Assembly: GCA_963977525.1 (NCBI GenBank)
Contig: CAXBPC010000007.1
Coordinates: forward strand, 80,640-144,639
DNA from: Ancylomarina sp963977525
GTDB lineage: Bacteria; Bacteroidota; Bacteroidia; Bacteroidales; Marinifilaceae
Length of the DNA stretch: 64,000 nucleotides
Direction: 5' to 3'
Shown: positions 60,418 to 64,000 of the stretch, in pieces
How positions within the stretch are numbered: position 1 is the first letter of the stretch
How the letters are laid out: each line of letters starts with the position of its first letter
Made by a program: the position numbers and the translations under genes
The notes under the pieces: generated by a model
The model's input: the letters and a program-made list of their open reading frames with translations, nothing else
What the model was told of the DNA's origin: nothing
The model's database searches: none

Positions 60418-61260
60418 TTAAAATAAGCTCTTCAAACTAAAATTTTTATCTGGCTTAATACCTCTTTCAGTTTGTTTTAGTGAGCAACATTCAATTTGAA
60501 TATCGTGTTGGAAAAAGAGAATATAATCCTTCTCAACTGCTTCCTTTAAGAATACTGCTTTCTCCTCTAAAACTGTGGTTGGAAATAAATCATAGGCAGC
60601 AACCCATTTTAAATTCACATTAGCCATAGTTGGTATAAAGTCAGCTGCAAAAACAATGGTGTTATTTTTACCACGTACTAAAACAGCCATTAGTCCTGCG
60701 GTATGACCATTAAACATTCTAACTTCTATATTTGGGAAGATCTCCATGTTTTCTTCAACAAACTTTAATTTTCCTGATTCAAAAACTGGCATTATATTCT
60801 CAGGAAAATAGCTATCTCCTTCGCGAATATTAGGATTCAAGTAATTCTCCCATTGTTTTTTACTCACCCAATGGGTAGCATTAGGAAACGAAAGTTCTAA
60901 CTCTTTAGTTCCATTCTTGTAGCGAGTAGAACCTCCACAATGATCAAAATGAAGGTGAGTGAAAATCACATCGGTAATATCCTCAAAATCGTAACCTAGC
61001 TTATTCAAAGAACCTTTTAAGGTAGTATTAGCTATATAATTGTAATGACTAGCTTCAGATTCAGAAAGCTTATCTCCTACTCCATTGTCAATTAAGATAC
61101 GACGATCACCATCAACGATCAACATGCTTCGTAATGCACAATCGCAAAGATTGTTTTCATCAGCTGGGTATTTATTACTCCACATAAATTTTGGAACAAC
61201 ACCAAACATAGCTCCACCATCACATTTCAAATTCCCAGTCTCAATTGAATAAATCTGCAT
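60418..61260 (-). CDS. Metallo-beta-lactamase fold hydrolase
   Basis: The 280-residue protein has the MBL zinc site motif THLHFDHCGGS, further metal residues in GHTAGLMAV and a late histidine in FFQHDIQIEC. It resembles quorum-quenching lactonase-like or general MBL hydrolases; the substrate cannot be told. It is a single gene flanked by non-coding DNA. Confidence 0.87.
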   Translation of the reverse strand: MQIYSIETGNLKCDGGAMFGVVPKFMWSNKYPADENNLCDCALRSMLIVDGDRRILIDNGVGDKLSESEASHYNYIANTTLKGSLNKLGYDFEDITDVIFTHLHFDHCGGSTRYKNGTKELELSFPNATHWVSKKQWENYLNPNIREGDSYFPENIMPVFESGKLKFVEENMEIFPNIEVRMFNGHTAGLMAVLVRGKNNTIVFAADFIPTMANVNLKWVAAYDLFPTTVLEEKAVFLKEAVEKDYILFFQHDIQIECCSLKQTERGIKPDKNFSLKSLF

Positions 61261-61545
61261 TTTCTTCTCTTATTTAAAACAACACTTTTCTAATAAAGCT
61301 TAAAGTAAGAAAGAAAAAAGAATACTGCCAATCACAGCGGATTTGATTATATTTAAATTTCCTTATTTTTAAAAGCTTTAACGAGTTATAATAGTGCAAT
61401 TTCAACATTACTCAAGCTTATATACTTAATCAAAAAGTATATATAACAACACACAATCTCTTATTAATAAGGCACTAATCCATATTTCAATAATTACACT
61501 ACGCCATTGACCGATTCAGGTGTTAATGACGAAAAAATATAATCT

Positions 61546-62904
61546 ATGAGAGTACATTTTATTGCTATTGGAGGAGCCGCTATGCACAATCTAGCACTAG
61601 CTCTGCATAAAAAAGGATTTCAGGTTTCAGGATCAGATGATGAAATATTTGATCCTTCAAAAAGCCGATTAGAACAATTTGCCCTATTACCCGAAAAATG
61701 GGGCTGGTTTACTGATAAGATAAACTCAGATATCGATGCAATTATACTTGGCATGCACGCTCGTATTGATAATCCAGAGCTATTGAAAGCAAAAGAATTG
61801 GGTTTGAAAATCTACTCTTATCCAGAATATATTTATGAACAAACAAAAGATAAAATACGAGTTGTAATTGGTGGCTCGCATGGTAAAACAACAACAACTT
61901 CGATGATTATGTATGTTTTGAAATGCAACAATATCGACTTTGATTATATGGTTGGTGCTCAAATTGAAGGCTTCGATACCATGGTAAAGCTTAGCGAGGA
62001 CGCAAAAATTGCCGTTTTTGAAGGTGATGAATACCTTGCCTCTCCTATCGATCCTCGTCCAAAATTTCATTTATACCATCCGCATATTGCCTTATTGACT
62101 GGAATTGCCTGGGATCATATCAATGTTTTTCCAACCTTCGACAATTATTTAAGTCAATTTGAGAAATTCATTGGCTTCATTAAACCAGAAGGTAGCCTTA
62201 TCTACTTTGAAAATGATGAGCATATTGCTAAGATGATAGAGTCTCCTCGAGATGATATTAAATATTTGCCATACAATTCACATCCACACAAAGTGAAAGA
62301 CGGTATTAGTTCGTTGATCACTGAAAAGGGAAATTTAGAACTATCTATTTTTGGAGAACACAATCTTCAAAACCTTAAGGGAGCACATCTAATTTGTAAA
62401 GAATTAGGCCTAAGTGACGAGCAATTTTATAGCTCTATTAAGAATTTTGGAGGAGCAGCTAAACGTTTACAAACTTTATCTCAAAACGAACAAACCATTG
62501 TCTATCAGGATTTTGCCCATTCACCTTCGAAACTTGAAGCAACTACAAAAGCAGTAAAAAATCAGTTTGCCGATAGAAAGTTAGTGGCCTGCATGGAGCT
62601 TCATACCTTTAGTAGTTTAAAAGAAGAATTCCTTCCGGAATACAATAACAGTATGGCTTTGGCAGATATAGCAATGGTTTATTTCAATCCTAAAACGGTT
62701 GAACACAAAAAATTAAAAGCTATAACAGCCGATCAAGTTAAAGAAGCATTCGGAGGTAATAATCTAAAGGTTTATACGGATTCTAATATTTTAATTAATG
62801 ACTTATTGGAACTAAACTTTGCTAAAACAAACCTGCTTTTAATGAGTTCGGGAAACTTCTCAGGTGTAAATCTTCAAGAATTGGCTGATAAAATAATCGA
62901 GTAA
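61546..62904 (+). CDS. mpl: UDP-N-acetylmuramate:tripeptide ligase (peptidoglycan recycling)
   Basis: The 452-residue Mur ligase family protein starts with RVHFIAIGGAAMHNLALALHKKG, which separates Mpl from MurC. The P-loop GGSHGKTTTT lies at residues 109-118, followed by DEYLASPIDPRPKFHLY. It attaches recovered L-Ala-D-Glu-diaminopimelate tripeptide to UDP-MurNAc. MurC is the main alternative, but the N-terminal and DEY motifs favour Mpl. Confidence 0.9.
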   Translation: MRVHFIAIGGAAMHNLALALHKKGFQVSGSDDEIFDPSKSRLEQFALLPEKWGWFTDKINSDIDAIILGMHARIDNPELLKAKELGLKIYSYPEYIYEQTKDKIRVVIGGSHGKTTTTSMIMYVLKCNNIDFDYMVGAQIEGFDTMVKLSEDAKIAVFEGDEYLASPIDPRPKFHLYHPHIALLTGIAWDHINVFPTFDNYLSQFEKFIGFIKPEGSLIYFENDEHIAKMIESPRDDIKYLPYNSHPHKVKDGISSLITEKGNLELSIFGEHNLQNLKGAHLICKELGLSDEQFYSSIKNFGGAAKRLQTLSQNEQTIVYQDFAHSPSKLEATTKAVKNQFADRKLVACMELHTFSSLKEEFLPEYNNSMALADIAMVYFNPKTVEHKKLKAITADQVKEAFGGNNLKVYTDSNILINDLLELNFAKTNLLLMSSGNFSGVNLQELADKIIE

Positions 62905-63231
62905 AGAATACTTAATCAATTTATATTGAGATTAATTAGAGGTACTAGAATTTAGTATCTCTTTTTTATATCTGCAGATTTCCTATCACATTAAGTTTAT
63001 AAAGATCCAATTTCAAACTGAACAAATCATCTATAAACTCAACGATTAGGGCAAAATTCTAAATACAATATCAATCAATTTGAACGTTCAAAATTAACTA
63101 TCAAGCCAATGATTTAAGGCTGTTTGAAATTTAAAAATATCGAGAACTTCTAAAAAACAGCTTAATAACATAGAGAAAAATTCTATAGATATCCCTACAT
63201 TTGCGCTCAGCTAAATTTTAAATACAACATC
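62905..63231 (+). other. Intergenic region with upp promoter
   Basis: The 327 bases between mpl and upp hold the probable upp -7 element and otherwise AT-rich sequence. No gene is visible. Confidence 0.45.
63196..63203 (+). promoter_or_regulatory. Probable -7 element of upp
   Basis: TACATTTG matches the Bacteroidota -7 consensus 29 bases before the upp start. The -33 region is not well conserved. Confidence 0.5.
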
Positions 63232-63882
63232 ATGGTGCATACTATTGGGGAGAACAATTCCCTATTCAACCAATTTATAGCTGAAATTCGCGACGTAAAT
63301 GTTCAAAACGATCCTTTACGATTCAGAAGAAACCTAGAAAGAGTGGGTGAAATCTTTGCTTATGAAATCAGCAAAACTTTTAATTACTCTGAAAAAGACG
63401 TTCAAACTCCACTTGGAATTGCAAAAGCAAATCTTCCTCAAGATGAGATTGTAGTTGCTTCTATTCTTAGAGCAGGATTACCATTACACAATGGTTTATT
63501 AAACTACTTTGATCGTTCTGAAAATGCATTCATCTCTGCTTATAGAAATTATAACGAAGCTGGTGAGTTCGAAATCAAGTTCGAATACATTGCTTCTCCT
63601 TCTATCGATGGAAAAGTTGTTATTTTAGCTGATCCAATGCTTGCTACAGGTTCATCTATGGAATTAGCATATAAGGCGATACTAACAAAAGGAACACCTA
63701 AGCATGTTCACATTGTTTCAATTATTGCTAGTACAGAAGGTGTTGAATTGGTAAAGAAAAAACTTGCTGATGAAAACATCACACTTTGGATGGGTGTTGT
63801 AGATCCTGAGTTAAACTCTAAATCATATATCGTTCCTGGTTGTGGTGACGCTGGAGATTTAGCTTTTGGTTCAAAATTATAA
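63232..63882 (+). CDS. upp: Uracil phosphoribosyltransferase
   Basis: The 216-residue enzyme makes UMP from uracil and PRPP in pyrimidine salvage. The PRPP loop ADPMLATGSSMELA and the uracil-binding C-terminus YIVPGCGDAGDLAFGSK are visible. It ends with a good terminator. Confidence 0.96.
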   Translation: MVHTIGENNSLFNQFIAEIRDVNVQNDPLRFRRNLERVGEIFAYEISKTFNYSEKDVQTPLGIAKANLPQDEIVVASILRAGLPLHNGLLNYFDRSENAFISAYRNYNEAGEFEIKFEYIASPSIDGKVVILADPMLATGSSMELAYKAILTKGTPKHVHIVSIIASTEGVELVKKKLADENITLWMGVVDPELNSKSYIVPGCGDAGDLAFGSKL

Positions 63883-63905
63883 AAAAACAAAACTATCATA
63901 TACAA

Positions 63906-63934
63906 AAAAAGACCTGCAAATTGCAGGTCTTTTT
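63906..63934 (+). terminator. Terminator after upp
   Basis: AAAAAGACCTGCAA pairs with TTGCAGGTCTTTTT, followed by a long T run. Confidence 0.93.
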
Positions 63935-63939
63935 TTATG

Positions 63940-64000
63940 TCTGTTTTGTCTCGTCCTGATATAGCGTTACACAAAAGTAACACTATGAAAACAACAGATG
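63940..64000 (+). mobile_element. Possible left end of an insertion sequence running off the window
   Basis: After the upp terminator the sequence TGTCTCGTCCTGATATAGCG is followed by a GTTAC-ACAAAA-GTAAC dyad and an ATG at 63985 opening a frame (MKTTD) that leaves the window. The TGTC/GTCCTG start and the position of the ATG resemble IS ends I know from Bacteroidota, but the visible piece is too short to assign a family. Confidence 0.3.

Overview
The window is about 64 kb of low-GC chromosomal DNA from a Bacteroidota bacterium. A marine or gut-type member of the Marinilabiliales/Bacteroidales (Marinifilum/Labilibaculum-like) is my inference from gene content. Supporting signs are Bacteroidota promoters (TTTG - about 19 bp - TAnnTTTG), a type IX secretion sorting domain, DUF2723, DUF4271, a BlaR1-like protein carrying a TonB domain, an F-type ATP synthase operon without atpD/atpC, and weak Shine-Dalgarno sequences. 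No rRNA, tRNA or CRISPR array was recognised.

Layout. 1-4.5 kb: 3' part of typA, a tiny T9SS-domain protein, radC, a beta-barrel protein and kbl. 4.6-8.6 kb: a small accessory zone holding a secreted endonuclease I and a blaI/blaR1-like pair, bounded by three direct copies of the frr 3' end, of which only the rightmost belongs to an intact frr. 8.7-12.6 kb: pyrH, tsf, rpsB, rpsI, rplM. 12.7-21.7 kb: an outer-membrane protein, the atpG-A-H-F-E-B operon with AtpZ-like, 4-TM and bactofilin genes, and a glutathione peroxidase. 21.9-29.5 kb: hemN, YihY/BrkB, an alpha/beta hydrolase, ilvE, DUF2797, a TlpA thioredoxin and a U32 peptidase.

29.5-35.3 kb is the most irregular part. It has a 660-bp non-coding stretch before a divergent KamA-family radical SAM gene, a single-domain DEAD-box relative with degenerate motifs, orphan genes, a truncated leucine-rich-repeat gene, and a REP-associated tyrosine transposase (RAYT) unit. 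Its palindromic repeats flank the transposase and one sits in frame inside its coding region.

35.3-50.1 kb is a complete lysine fermentation cluster on the minus strand: atoD, kal, kce, kdd, kamA, kamB, kamC, kamD, kamE, atoA, thiolase, acyl-CoA dehydrogenase, etfB, etfA. Together these convert lysine to acetate, butyrate and ammonia. KamB and KamC are probably the reactivation factors of the B12/PLP mutase KamDE, and Bcd/EtfBA supply the redox step. 50.6-64 kb: a DUF2723 membrane protein ending in a GGAATTA repeat array, a polysaccharide deacetylase, a CarboxypepD_reg protein, prfB with its programmed frameshift, yidD-rnpA-hemD-DUF4271, an MBL hydrolase, mpl, upp and, at the edge, a possible insertion-sequence end.

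The points most worth following are the serial frr 3'-end duplications, the REP inside its own transposase, the degenerate helicase-like protein, the unusual KamA paralogue with its long upstream region, and the KamB/KamC pair.
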